A stretch of 12,164 nt of DNA, taken from positions 1 through 12,164 of the forward strand of contig JAUIJG010000143.1 of the NCBI GenBank assembly GCA_030431355.1. Reading direction: 5' to 3'. The stretch is from a bacterium. GTDB taxonomy: Bacteria > Cyanobacteriota > Vampirovibrionia > Obscuribacterales > Obscuribacteraceae. Positions 1 to 7,150 of the stretch are shown here, piece after piece. A model generated the notes under the pieces. That model was given only the letters and a program-made list of their open reading frames with translations. It did no database searches and was not told the DNA's origin. Each line of letters opens with the position of its first letter. The first letter of the stretch is position 1. Both the position numbers and the translations under genes were made by a program.

Positions 1-46
1 CTTCGTCTCCATAGTTAGCGCCGATGACGGCGTAGGCATGTTTCAT
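1..46 (-). CDS. Divergent adenylosuccinate synthetase (PurA/PurZ-like), N-terminal fragment cut by the window edge
   Basis: Only the first 15 codons lie in the window, reading MKHAYAVIGANYGDE and continuing off the left edge with a G. The pattern hydrophobic-strand, G-A-N-Y-G-D-E(-G) is the start of the adenylosuccinate synthetase GTP-binding fold, whose usual form is G-x-Q-W-G-D-E-G-K-G. The Asp of GDE, the catalytic base in PurA, is present, but the usual Gln-Trp is Asn-Tyr, so this is more likely a divergent paralogue than housekeeping PurA. PurA joins IMP and aspartate using GTP; phage PurZ does the same with dGMP. Which substrate applies here cannot be seen. The start is secure: AAAGGAG lies 7 nt upstream and overlaps the stop codon of the VWA gene, implying translational coupling in one operon. 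The family call rests on a short motif. Confidence 0.6.
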   Translation of the reverse strand, partial: MKHAYAVIGANYGDE

Positions 47-58
47 TTTTTTTCTCCT

Positions 59-979
59 TTAGAGTCTGATCAATCCGCTGAATAAGCTTCCGACCCCACC
101 GGATTTGGCCAGGGGCGCCAGGGCATTTCTTACGGAAATTGCGGTTTTCGAAGACCAGTTGTCGGTGAAATCATCCAGGTCCTCTCCTTCTGCCAGGGCG
201 ATGGTAGAGACTATTAACTCGGAGAGATCTTTGTGATCTTTCAGTCGAATCGCCTTTTGTCCCAGGAGCTTTTGCCAGTCTCTCAGTGCTTTATTCGGAT
301 TGCAGCGGAAGTAGCTTCCTTCCTCGATGATTATGTGATAGATGTCCCATTGTTCCGAGGCTATCTTCAACAAGGTTTCACTGTCCAGATCGCATTCGAG
401 ACCGCCTCCCAGGAATTTTTTTACGTGGGATTGTAGAAGCTTGGGCGGCGGCGGCTCGTCACCCACGGTGAAGAGATAGCCACGTTTTTTTCTCTTTAGA
501 AAAGCATCGCATTTGGTTCTGGTGGCGGCAAAGTACCAGGGCAGGTTGTAACTCTCAAAGGAGTTTCCGCCACCACCGCCTTCTATATAGAATTTGCTCA
601 GCTGAGATGCCAGTCTAATGTCGGTTTCAAACTGAGTCACCTGTAACGGTGCTCGATCGCACCAGGCGTCTCCCACGGCCATGAGCATCACATGGGGGTC
701 TTTGACGGGTTTCTTGGCATAAATCTCTTCTATCAGTGTGCCAAGTCCTTTTCTAATCAGCAGTTCGGCAAGAAATCCCATCGAACCGGTTTGATCCACC
801 GCCACTATTATCGGTGTGGAGTCCGGATTCATATCCGAGTCGCAGGACTCTCTCATCTTGATGTGGCGCGGATCCAGATCTTTGTCAAGCGAGCTTTTGA
901 AAATCTCGTGTCTTCTTTTGTTCTTATTTGTCTTTACGTAGGCTGCCCAGTCTTCCGGGCTCCATCTTGTAGTACCCAT
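59..979 (-). CDS. Von Willebrand factor A (VWA) domain protein, cytoplasmic
   Basis: This 306-residue protein has no signal peptide or membrane helix and should be cytoplasmic. After a charged N-terminal region of about 50 residues, the VWA strand reads PIIVAVDQTGSMG. D62, T64 and S66 form a MIDAS metal site (D-x-T-x-S variant). A glycine run, GGGGGNSFESY (134-144), leads into PWYFAATRTKCDAF, and D174 in FTVGDEPPPP is the probable distal MIDAS Asp. VWA domains bind protein partners through a metal ion and often serve as adaptors beside chaperone or ATPase partners. The start ATG has a strong site, AAGGAGGA, 8 nt away. It is the second gene of the operon, 26 nt behind the J-domain gene and 12 nt before the PurA-like gene. 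I know similar proteins in bacteria and phages only as uncharacterised VWA proteins, so the specific role is unknown. Confidence 0.88.
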   Translation of the reverse strand: MGTTRWSPEDWAAYVKTNKNKRRHEIFKSSLDKDLDPRHIKMRESCDSDMNPDSTPIIVAVDQTGSMGFLAELLIRKGLGTLIEEIYAKKPVKDPHVMLMAVGDAWCDRAPLQVTQFETDIRLASQLSKFYIEGGGGGNSFESYNLPWYFAATRTKCDAFLKRKKRGYLFTVGDEPPPPKLLQSHVKKFLGGGLECDLDSETLLKIASEQWDIYHIIIEEGSYFRCNPNKALRDWQKLLGQKAIRLKDHKDLSELIVSTIALAEGEDLDDFTDNWSSKTAISVRNALAPLAKSGGVGSLFSGLIRL

Positions 980-1005
980 AATTGCATCCTCCTTGAATTT
1001 TCCTT

Positions 1006-2061
1006 TTAGTGGATTTTGTAAATCTCTTCTTTTTTGACTTTCATCTCAACGAACTGAGGTTTTCCATAGGCTTGCTCCAGCACTTCATACTTCCATAGGC
1101 TGTACTCGCCCAGGGCTGAATCAGAGATCTCTTTGTTCGACCTCCCGAACCATTTGCTTAGAATCGGGTAGCAGGGATCCTCTTCCGAGAGCAGCTTTGC
1201 ACCGAGGGCGCTGGCCAGGGCCAGATCGGTGTTGGCGTTGGCGATTTTGTCTTCCAGCACTTTTCCATCGATATGCTCCAGGGTCTCCATGGGCAGGGCT
1301 GACATCGGTGAGCCGATAGGGGTGGCGTACCACCAGCCTCCCAGGAGCATGATGCTATGTCTCAAGGGGGAGACAAAGAGGGTCCCAGGGTTTATGGCAT
1401 TGTGGGTGATACCGGCGAAAGAAAAGTAGGTCAAGAGATTGTAGAGACAGTTGAGAATCCAGGCGATATGTTCTCCCGGCAGGGTCCCTCCATAGTGGTT
1501 GAGGAGATCGGCCAGTAGGATTTGATCCGGGGTCTTTCTAATGAGGAGATAGTCTCCTGAAGCACCGCTGAAAGTGTCATAGATCTCAGGTAAGTATCTG
1601 GAGATCTCGGCTGCCATATCCTGATCTTGAAAGGGAAGCGAGCGTATCTGATAGCGCGCGTTTCGCAGGAGATCCTCAAAACTTTTGTCAATCTCAAAGA
1701 GAACGCAGTTGTCATCGATAAAAAGTGATCCCAGTTCGAAGTTGGCTGTTCTATAGCAGGAAAAGGTCTTAATAGAACCGTCTTTCATCCGGATTTTCCT
1801 TTTGCCGGGCTCTTCGAACTCCAGCTTCTCGGCTACTTCTATCCAGTGATCTTCTTTAAGCTTTTTGAGCGCTTCTCTATGAAGAATAAGAATATGGTCG
1901 GTGACCTTTTGGGCCAGGGGGTCTTTATTCCTGTCCGGATGCCAGTGCTTTATGAGGGCTCGGAACTCTTTTACCAGAATATTTTTGTCCCGGGAGAAAA
2001 GAGCTTCGGGTTTGCGATTCTCTAGAATGATTTTGGCCGTCAAATTGCTGAGGTCGCGCAT
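1006..2061 (-). CDS. J-domain protein fused to a degenerate kinase-like domain (probable pseudokinase)
   Basis: The start chosen is the ATG at 2061 (351 residues), because AAGGTGGTG, one mismatch from the ideal ribosome site, sits 6 nt upstream; in-frame GTG codons at 2070 and 2073 fall inside that site. Residues 1-75 are a J domain: a helix with FRALIKHW, then HPDRNKD with the invariant HPD at 41-43, which in DnaJ proteins triggers ATP hydrolysis by Hsp70. Residues about 110-330 read as a protein-kinase fold with lost chemistry. HNAINPGTLFV (220-230) aligns with H-R-D-x-K-P-x-N, giving Ala for the catalytic Asp, Asn for Lys and Thr for the metal-binding Asn. LLGGW (239-243) stands where DFG should be. 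LPMETL (257-262) resembles the APE segment. No glycine-rich loop is evident. I infer a binding rather than phosphorylating role. First gene of the operon with the VWA and PurA-like genes. Confidence 0.82.
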   Translation of the reverse strand: MRDLSNLTAKIILENRKPEALFSRDKNILVKEFRALIKHWHPDRNKDPLAQKVTDHILILHREALKKLKEDHWIEVAEKLEFEEPGKRKIRMKDGSIKTFSCYRTANFELGSLFIDDNCVLFEIDKSFEDLLRNARYQIRSLPFQDQDMAAEISRYLPEIYDTFSGASGDYLLIRKTPDQILLADLLNHYGGTLPGEHIAWILNCLYNLLTYFSFAGITHNAINPGTLFVSPLRHSIMLLGGWWYATPIGSPMSALPMETLEHIDGKVLEDKIANANTDLALASALGAKLLSEEDPCYPILSKWFGRSNKEISDSALGEYSLWKYEVLEQAYGKPQFVEMKVKKEEIYKIH

Positions 2062-2135
2062 GGATAACACCACCTTTTTATCGTGTTTCTATTGGACTTT
2101 TGGTTTTTTGAGAAAGCGTATTGTTTACGTTAACT

Positions 2136-2165
2136 ATCATAAGGCCGATTCAGGTACTCTGTCAA
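2136..2165 (-). promoter_or_regulatory. Strong sigma70-type promoter for the J-domain/VWA/PurA-like operon
   Basis: On the minus strand a perfect -35 box TTGACA (2165-2160) is followed by an 18-nt spacer and TATGAT (2141-2136, five of six). Transcription would start near 2129, leaving a leader of about 65 nt before the ATG at 2061. The imperfect palindrome GTTTACGTTAAC (2123-2134, one mismatched pair) lies over the expected start point and could be an operator, but this is speculative. Confidence 0.6.
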
Positions 2166-2183
2166 GCATGTTTTTTATGGTCC

Positions 2184-2212
2184 TTGACTGCAAAGGCTCA
2201 ACAGGATAGAGT
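2184..2212 (+). promoter_or_regulatory. Candidate promoter for the molybdoenzyme operon (distal)
   Basis: TTGACT (2184-2189), a 17-nt spacer and TAGAGT (2207-2212) make a moderate sigma70-like match on the plus strand. It would give a leader of about 200 nt before the ATG at 2418. It lies back to back with the minus-strand promoter, so the two could share regulation. Confidence 0.35.
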
Positions 2213-2287
2213 TTTCAGAAAAGCGTAAAAATTACGGTAAGTAAAGGAGCATAGATCTTGGCAAGCCGGAAAAGTGGTCGGACTTCC

Positions 2288-2316
2288 CTGTCAAAACGTT
2301 TCCGATAAGCTATAGT
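2288..2316 (+). promoter_or_regulatory. Candidate promoter for the molybdoenzyme operon (proximal)
   Basis: CTGTCA (2288-2293), 17 nt, then TATAGT (2311-2316) gives a good -10 (five of six) with a weaker -35 (four of six). The leader would be about 95 nt. This is an alternative or addition to the distal candidate. Confidence 0.3.
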
Positions 2317-2417
2317 TCTCTCTCGACGATTTTTTTGCCTGTCAAGATGATCGAAGACAACCTGTCTTGTTCGGCAAATCAGTTGGGGCAGGAAGATAGA
2401 CAACCGGAGTGTGAGTC

Positions 2418-4007
2418 ATGAATTACTCCTGGGCCATAGACCAGCGAAAGTGCATAGGCTGCCATGCCTGCACCACTGCTTGCAAATCTGAAAATGAAGT
2501 TCCACTATCGGTGGATCGCACCTGGGTCAAGTATGTGGAGAAAGGTACTTACCCCAACGCCCAGCGACACTTCGGTGTATTGAGATGTAACCATTGTGCC
2601 AAGCCGCCCTGCGTGGACATCTGTCCTGTTACCGCTATGTTCAAGCGGGAAGACGGAATTGTCGAATTCGACAAGGATGTCTGCATCGGCTGCAAGGGAT
2701 GTATTGCCGCTTGTCCTTACGATGCCATATATATAGATCCGGAAGAGGGTACGGCGGCCAAATGCAACTTCTGCTCTCATCGTCTCGACGTGGGCCTGGA
2801 GCCGGCATGTGTTGTGGTCTGTCCGGAAGAGGCCCTGGTCTTCGGCGATCTTGACGATCCCACTTCCACTATCTCCAGGCTGGTCGGCAGGGAGAAAACC
2901 CAGGTAAGAAAGCCGGAGAAAAACACCGAACCGAATTGTTTTTATATCGGCGCCGATGAAGCGGTCTTGAATCCGGATATGCAGAGCCATGATCCTTCCG
3001 GTCTTTATATGTGGTCGGAGCAGAGAGAGCATCATCACGGTGCGGAGCTTGATAATAATGTCTCCGCCGCCCAGTCAGCCTCCGGTCTTTCTCTCTCCTC
3101 TGCGCTGCATTCCGTGACCGGAGCCAAGGTCGCTTACGATGTGCCCCATGCCGCACCCTGGGGCACCGATGTCTCCATGTATCTCTGGACAAAGTCAGTC
3201 TCCGCCGGAGTGGTGATGGTGGGCTGGTTTGTCTCGCTTCTTTCAATCGCCAGTTCCGGTGCCGATTGGCTTAACTGGTTTTGTCCTCTAACCGCCCTTA
3301 TCTTTCTTGGTCTGACCGGGGTCTTGCTGATAAAGGACCTCGATCGACCGGAGCGTTTTTATACAATCTTGACCAGACCCCAGTGGAAGTCCTGGCTGGC
3401 CATAGGGGCTTACATAATCCTATTCTACTCATTGTCGCTTTGTGCCTCCCTGGCTCTCTACTTTACTGTAGGCGGCGGTTTCTATGATCTGTTTTTCCAT
3501 TTGAACGCGCCCCTGGCATTTATGACCGCTATCTATACGGCATTTCTTTTTGCTCAGGCCAAAGCTAGAGACCTCTGGCAGAGTCCCCTCTTACCGGTCA
3601 ATCTATTTCTTCAGGCTGTCACCGCCGGAAGTGCTACTCTCCTATTTTCCCTGCCGTTTTTTGGAGCTGATCCGGGTTTGACCCGGGGTCTATCCGTGAT
3701 TCTCGGTTTGTCTATTGTGACCAAGCTACTGGTCATTATTTTCGGGGAGTTGATGGTGGAGCATGCTTCCAAAGCCCAGGCAAGAGCAGTGAACCTTATG
3801 GTCAAGGGACAATACAAAGAGTTATTCTGGGGAGCTTATGTGATAAGCGGCAGCGTGGTGCCTTCTACACTTTTGTTGCTCATGGCCACGAACACTTTGC
3901 ACAATTGCGATTTACTCTACCCCCTCTGTTCATTACTGGCTCTTATCGGTCTGTATGCCTATGAACATTGCTTTGTCATGGCCGGTCAGTCCATTCGATT
4001 GAGTTGA
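2418..4007 (+). CDS. Fused four-cluster ferredoxin and NrfD/PsrC-type membrane subunit of a molybdoenzyme complex
   Basis: This 529-residue fusion joins two subunits that are normally separate. Residues 1-150 are a DmsB/NrfC-type electron-transfer domain with all 16 cysteines for four [4Fe-4S] clusters: C12/15/18/22, C57/60/65/69, C89/92/95/99 and C116/119/131/135. A linker (150-255) follows, including a His triplet near 205. Residues about 259-520 hold some eight hydrophobic helices. The loop DLDRPERFYTILTRPQWKSW (307-326) matches the D-L-x-R-P-x-R-F signature of NrfD/PsrC proteins, which exchange electrons with quinone. No Tat or Sec signal precedes the ferredoxin part, so it should sit in the cytoplasm. 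The ATG has GGAG 8 nt upstream. The molybdenum subunit follows 33 nt downstream, so this protein is probably both its electron wire and its membrane anchor. Confidence 0.9.
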   Translation: MNYSWAIDQRKCIGCHACTTACKSENEVPLSVDRTWVKYVEKGTYPNAQRHFGVLRCNHCAKPPCVDICPVTAMFKREDGIVEFDKDVCIGCKGCIAACPYDAIYIDPEEGTAAKCNFCSHRLDVGLEPACVVVCPEEALVFGDLDDPTSTISRLVGREKTQVRKPEKNTEPNCFYIGADEAVLNPDMQSHDPSGLYMWSEQREHHHGAELDNNVSAAQSASGLSLSSALHSVTGAKVAYDVPHAAPWGTDVSMYLWTKSVSAGVVMVGWFVSLLSIASSGADWLNWFCPLTALIFLGLTGVLLIKDLDRPERFYTILTRPQWKSWLAIGAYIILFYSLSLCASLALYFTVGGGFYDLFFHLNAPLAFMTAIYTAFLFAQAKARDLWQSPLLPVNLFLQAVTAGSATLLFSLPFFGADPGLTRGLSVILGLSIVTKLLVIIFGELMVEHASKAQARAVNLMVKGQYKELFWGAYVISGSVVPSTLLLLMATNTLHNCDLLYPLCSLLALIGLYAYEHCFVMAGQSIRLS

Positions 4008-4040
4008 TTCTTTTTCCGATTTTGGAGGAGCATAAGTAGG

Positions 4041-7000
4041 ATGCATATTACTGAAGCGGAGAAAAAGCAATACCGCCTGTCCTGGCTCAATACCTTGCTG
4101 AAGGTCTTCAAAGTTCCCTTGAGACGCGATCTCAAAGGTAGTACCACTTTTGATCAGATTCCGGAGCCGATGAAAGCGGAACTGGAAGGGAGAGAGGTGC
4201 TTGCCCGTGGTGATGCTTCCAGCCGAAGGGTTGGTGAATTGATGCTCTTCCCTCCTAAAGACAAATGGGAAAACTGGCAGGAGTGGGATCCTAAAGCCTG
4301 GCCCCGAAAAGTGCCGCGCAACTATACAATCGTTCCCACCGTATGCTTCAACTGTGAGTCGGCTTGCGGTCTACTCGCTTATGTCAATCGCGAAGATAGA
4401 AGCATCCGTAAATTTGAAGGTAACCCGGAACATCCTGGCTCCCGAGGTCGAAATTGCGCCAAGGGTCCGGCCACTCTGAATCAGGTTCAGGACCCGGATC
4501 GCATTCTCTATCCGATGAAACGAAAAGGGAAAAGAGGTAGCGGTGAATGGGAGCGAACCACCTGGGATGAGGTTCTTGATACCCTGGCCGGAAGGATTCG
4601 CAGCGCCATAAAAGAAGACCGTCATAAAGAGATCATGTATCATGTCGGCCGCCATGGCGAAGACCTCTACACCGAAAGAGTGCTTGCCAGCTGGGGTATT
4701 GATGGTCACAACAGCCACACCAACATTTGTTCTTCCGGCGCGCGGGCGGGATATGCATTCTGGATGGGAATCGATCGGGTAAGCCCGGATTATTCCAATG
4801 CTCGCTTTGTTTTGCTCATCAGCGCTCACTTAGAGTCCGGTCACTATTTTAACCCCCATGCCCAGCGGATTATCGAGGCCAAGATGAAAGGCGCCAAAAT
4901 CGCCGTGATAGATCCGCGTCTTTCCAACACCGCATCCCATGCTGATTACTGGGTGCCGGCCTATCCTGGAACCGAGCCGGCACTTTTGCTTGCCATCGCC
5001 AGGGAGCTGATCGCTTCACGCAGAATAAATACAGAGTTCATGAAACGCTGGGTCAACTGGCAGGAATACATGGGCAGCGTGGTGGGCAAAGAGGATGCCG
5101 ACTTTGAAGAGTTCTTGCAGAATTTGGAAGAGGTCTATTCTAAATTTACACCGGAATACGCGGAGAAGTTAACCGGTGTTCCTTCCGGCACGGTGAAAAG
5201 CCTTGCCGATGAGATCGCCAGAGCAGGAACCGCTTTTGCCACCCATACCTGGAGAGCATCTTCCGCGGGCAATCTTGGTGGTTGGCAGACGGCTCGCTGT
5301 CTCTTCTTCCTCAATGTGCTTACCGGATCCGTTGCCACCGAGGGTGGTACGGCTCCAAGCAGTTGGAACAAGTTCGTGCCTAAGCCCCATACCATGCCCG
5401 GTCATCCCAAACACTGGAACAACATCACCTGGCCGGAAGAGTTCCCCCTGGCTTTCTTTGAAATGAGCTTTCTTCTTCCCCACCTGCTCAAGGAAGGGCG
5501 AGGTAAGATAGATACTTACTTTACCCGGGTCTACAACCCTGTCTGGACCAATCCCGATGGCATGAGCTGGATCGAGATGTTGTCCGATGAGGACAAGGTA
5601 GGCCTTCACTGCGCCATGACTCCTACCTGGAGTGAGACAGCATGGTTCGCCGACTATATCCTCCCCATGGGTCTGGGTCCGGAAAGGCACGATCTGCATA
5701 GCTATGAAACCCAGGCTGCCAGCTGGATCGGTTTCAGGCAGCCGGTGTTAAAAGTGGCTAGCGAGATTATAGAAGGCCAGGAAGCCGATGTTCTAGGCAC
5801 CAATCCTGGTGAAGTGTGGGAGGAGAATCAGTTCTGGATAGAGCTGTCCTGGCGCATAGATCCCGATGGTGAGCTGGGCATCAGGCAGCACTATGAGTCT
5901 CCTTATCGAGAAGGTGAGAAGATCACCGTCGATGAATATTACAGATTCATCTTTGAAAACAGTGTGCCTAATTTGCCTGAAACCGCTGAAAAAGAAGGAC
6001 TGACTCCCCTGGAATATATGCGGAAAAATGGTGCCTTTGAAGTACAGCCTTCTGTCTATGGCTGCCATGAAGAAGAGCTTTCTGAAGATGACCTGAACGA
6101 TTCGGTCATGAGCAAGAGCGTGGGCGGTTCTGGTTTGATTTATAAGGATAAGAGCAAGATCAAAAAGGTCAATCTCGCCCCCCTGCCTAACCCGGTCGAT
6201 CACGAAGGTAGAACCCAGATAGGAATCGAGATAGACGGAGTGGCTAAGCGAGGCTTCCCGACCCCTTCCGGCAAACTTGAGTTCTTCTCTGATACCCTCC
6301 ATCAGTGGGGCTGGACTGATCTGGCCATACCCGGCTATCTGGAGAGCCATGTATCCAGCGCCGCGGTGGAAGAGATAGACTTCGCCCCGGATGACAAAGG
6401 CAGCGGAGAGGAGGTGAGAGGCAAGTTCTGTCTGCTTCCTACCTTCCGACTACCGGTCCATATTCATACCCGCTCCAACAACTCCAAGTGGCTCAGCGAA
6501 ATTGCCCACTCGAATCCACTCTGGATAAATCCTCTAGATGCCCGTACACTCCTTCTAAGAACCGGGGATCTGGTGAAGATACAAACCGAGATAGGATACT
6601 TTGTCACCCGCACCTGGGTTACAGAATCCATAGCACCCGGCGTTGTGGCATGCTCCCATCATATGGGCCGATGGCGTCTGGATGAGAGCAAAGGCGGCAG
6701 TCGCTGGTTTTCTTCCCTGGTTGATTTGACCGAAAAAGGGGAGGGGCAGTTTTTACTGCGTCAGAAACACGGGGTCTCTCCTTTCTCCTCCAGCGATCCG
6801 GATACGATGAATGTCTGGTGGAACGATGCCGGAGTGCACCAGAACATGACTTTTCCCGTGCAACCGGATCCTATATCGGGGATGCACTGCTGGCATCAGC
6901 GAGTCCTTGTCTCAAAGGCTTCTAAAGAGGATGTCTACGGTGATGTTTTCGTGGATACCAATAAGTCTCACCAGGTCTACAAACGCTGGCTGGAGAGGAC

Positions 7001-7109
7001 CAAACCGGCTCCCGGACCGGGAGGTTTGCGTCGTCCCTGGTGGCTGCTTCGTCCTCTTCGCCCCCAGAGCGAAGCCTATGCTTTTGGCGAGGATGAAAAG
7101 CCTGAATAG
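4041..7109 (+). CDS. Molybdopterin oxidoreductase, catalytic subunit (DMSO reductase superfamily), no Tat signal
   Basis: The 1022-residue protein begins with about 95 residues of extension before the usual fold. The N-terminal [4Fe-4S] motif is C102-x2-C105-x3-C109 with C139 in RNCAKG. HTNICSSG places C230 as the probable molybdenum ligand, as in the Cys-ligated polysulfide/thiosulfate, periplasmic nitrate and related enzymes. DPRLSNTASHADYWVPAYPG (291-310) is a typical cofactor-binding segment, and HIHTRSNNSKWLSEIAHSNP, encoded near 6460-6515, opens the C-terminal molydopterin-dinucleotide-binding domain. No twin-arginine signal is present: RR at 28-29 has no hydrophobic stretch after it. 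The site should therefore face the cytoplasm, as in SoeABC sulfite dehydrogenase. The ribosome site GGAGGAG is 10 nt upstream. Partner subunit: the fused ferredoxin/NrfD gene. Substrate is not determinable; a sulfur compound is a guess. Confidence 0.9.
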   Translation: MHITEAEKKQYRLSWLNTLLKVFKVPLRRDLKGSTTFDQIPEPMKAELEGREVLARGDASSRRVGELMLFPPKDKWENWQEWDPKAWPRKVPRNYTIVPTVCFNCESACGLLAYVNREDRSIRKFEGNPEHPGSRGRNCAKGPATLNQVQDPDRILYPMKRKGKRGSGEWERTTWDEVLDTLAGRIRSAIKEDRHKEIMYHVGRHGEDLYTERVLASWGIDGHNSHTNICSSGARAGYAFWMGIDRVSPDYSNARFVLLISAHLESGHYFNPHAQRIIEAKMKGAKIAVIDPRLSNTASHADYWVPAYPGTEPALLLAIARELIASRRINTEFMKRWVNWQEYMGSVVGKEDADFEEFLQNLEEVYSKFTPEYAEKLTGVPSGTVKSLADEIARAGTAFATHTWRASSAGNLGGWQTARCLFFLNVLTGSVATEGGTAPSSWNKFVPKPHTMPGHPKHWNNITWPEEFPLAFFEMSFLLPHLLKEGRGKIDTYFTRVYNPVWTNPDGMSWIEMLSDEDKVGLHCAMTPTWSETAWFADYILPMGLGPERHDLHSYETQAASWIGFRQPVLKVASEIIEGQEADVLGTNPGEVWEENQFWIELSWRIDPDGELGIRQHYESPYREGEKITVDEYYRFIFENSVPNLPETAEKEGLTPLEYMRKNGAFEVQPSVYGCHEEELSEDDLNDSVMSKSVGGSGLIYKDKSKIKKVNLAPLPNPVDHEGRTQIGIEIDGVAKRGFPTPSGKLEFFSDTLHQWGWTDLAIPGYLESHVSSAAVEEIDFAPDDKGSGEEVRGKFCLLPTFRLPVHIHTRSNNSKWLSEIAHSNPLWINPLDARTLLLRTGDLVKIQTEIGYFVTRTWVTESIAPGVVACSHHMGRWRLDESKGGSRWFSSLVDLTEKGEGQFLLRQKHGVSPFSSSDPDTMNVWWNDAGVHQNMTFPVQPDPISGMHCWHQRVLVSKASKEDVYGDVFVDTNKSHQVYKRWLERTKPAPGPGGLRRPWWLLRPLRPQSEAYAFGEDEKPE

Positions 7110-7121
7110 ATAAACCGGGTT

Positions 7122-7148
7122 GCCAAGGAGGGGCTCCTTGCCCTTGGC
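7122..7148 (+). terminator. Overlapping alternative hairpins after the molybdoenzyme gene
   Basis: Starting 12 nt past the stop codon, CAAGGAG (7124-7130) can pair with CTCCTTG (7134-7140) across a 3-nt loop. Alternatively GCCAAGG (7122-7128) can pair with CCTTGGC (7142-7148). The two folds exclude each other. There is no T-run after either, so a factor-independent terminator is not certain; a 3'-end stabilising or regulatory structure is possible. Confidence 0.4.
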
Positions 7149-7150
7149 CT

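Larger units (their letters stand above)
2062..2417. other. Divergent intergenic region between the two operons
   Basis: This 356-nt stretch separates the leftward J-domain operon from the rightward oxidoreductase operon. It holds the three promoter candidates listed separately. A small hairpin, AAGACA with loop ACC and TGTCTT (2354-2368), lies about 50 nt upstream of the ferredoxin/NrfD start. The ribosome site for that gene is GGAG at 2406-2409. I see no riboswitch, no convincing FNR-type box (TTGAT-N4-ATCAA) and no small gene. The one open frame in it (minus strand, 2215-2403) begins with TTG, has no ribosome site and lies in the promoter region. Confidence 0.6.

Noticed and set aside
2184..2201. 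TTGA-N10-TCAA inverted repeat as a possible FNR/CRP-type site upstream of the respiratory operon
   Set aside because: FNR sites need a 6-nt gap between the TTGA and TCAA cores; here the gap is 10 nt, so the match is probably chance.
2215..2403. 62-codon open frame on the minus strand in the divergent intergenic region
   Set aside because: It starts with TTG, has no ribosome site, overlaps the promoter candidates, and its Arg/Phe-rich product shows no recognisable feature.
2505..3038. 177-codon open frame antisense to the ferredoxin domain
   Set aside because: It lies wholly within a gene with 16 conserved cysteines on the other strand and its translation has no domain-like pattern; it is a shadow frame.
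4065..4160. Twin-arginine signal at the start of the molybdoenzyme (RR at residues 28-29)
   Set aside because: The following residues (DLKGSTTFDQ) are polar with no hydrophobic core, so it is not a Tat signal.
5793..6350. 185-codon open frame antisense to the molybdoenzyme gene
   Set aside because: The sense frame is clearly a molybdopterin oxidoreductase through this region, and the antisense product shows no motifs.
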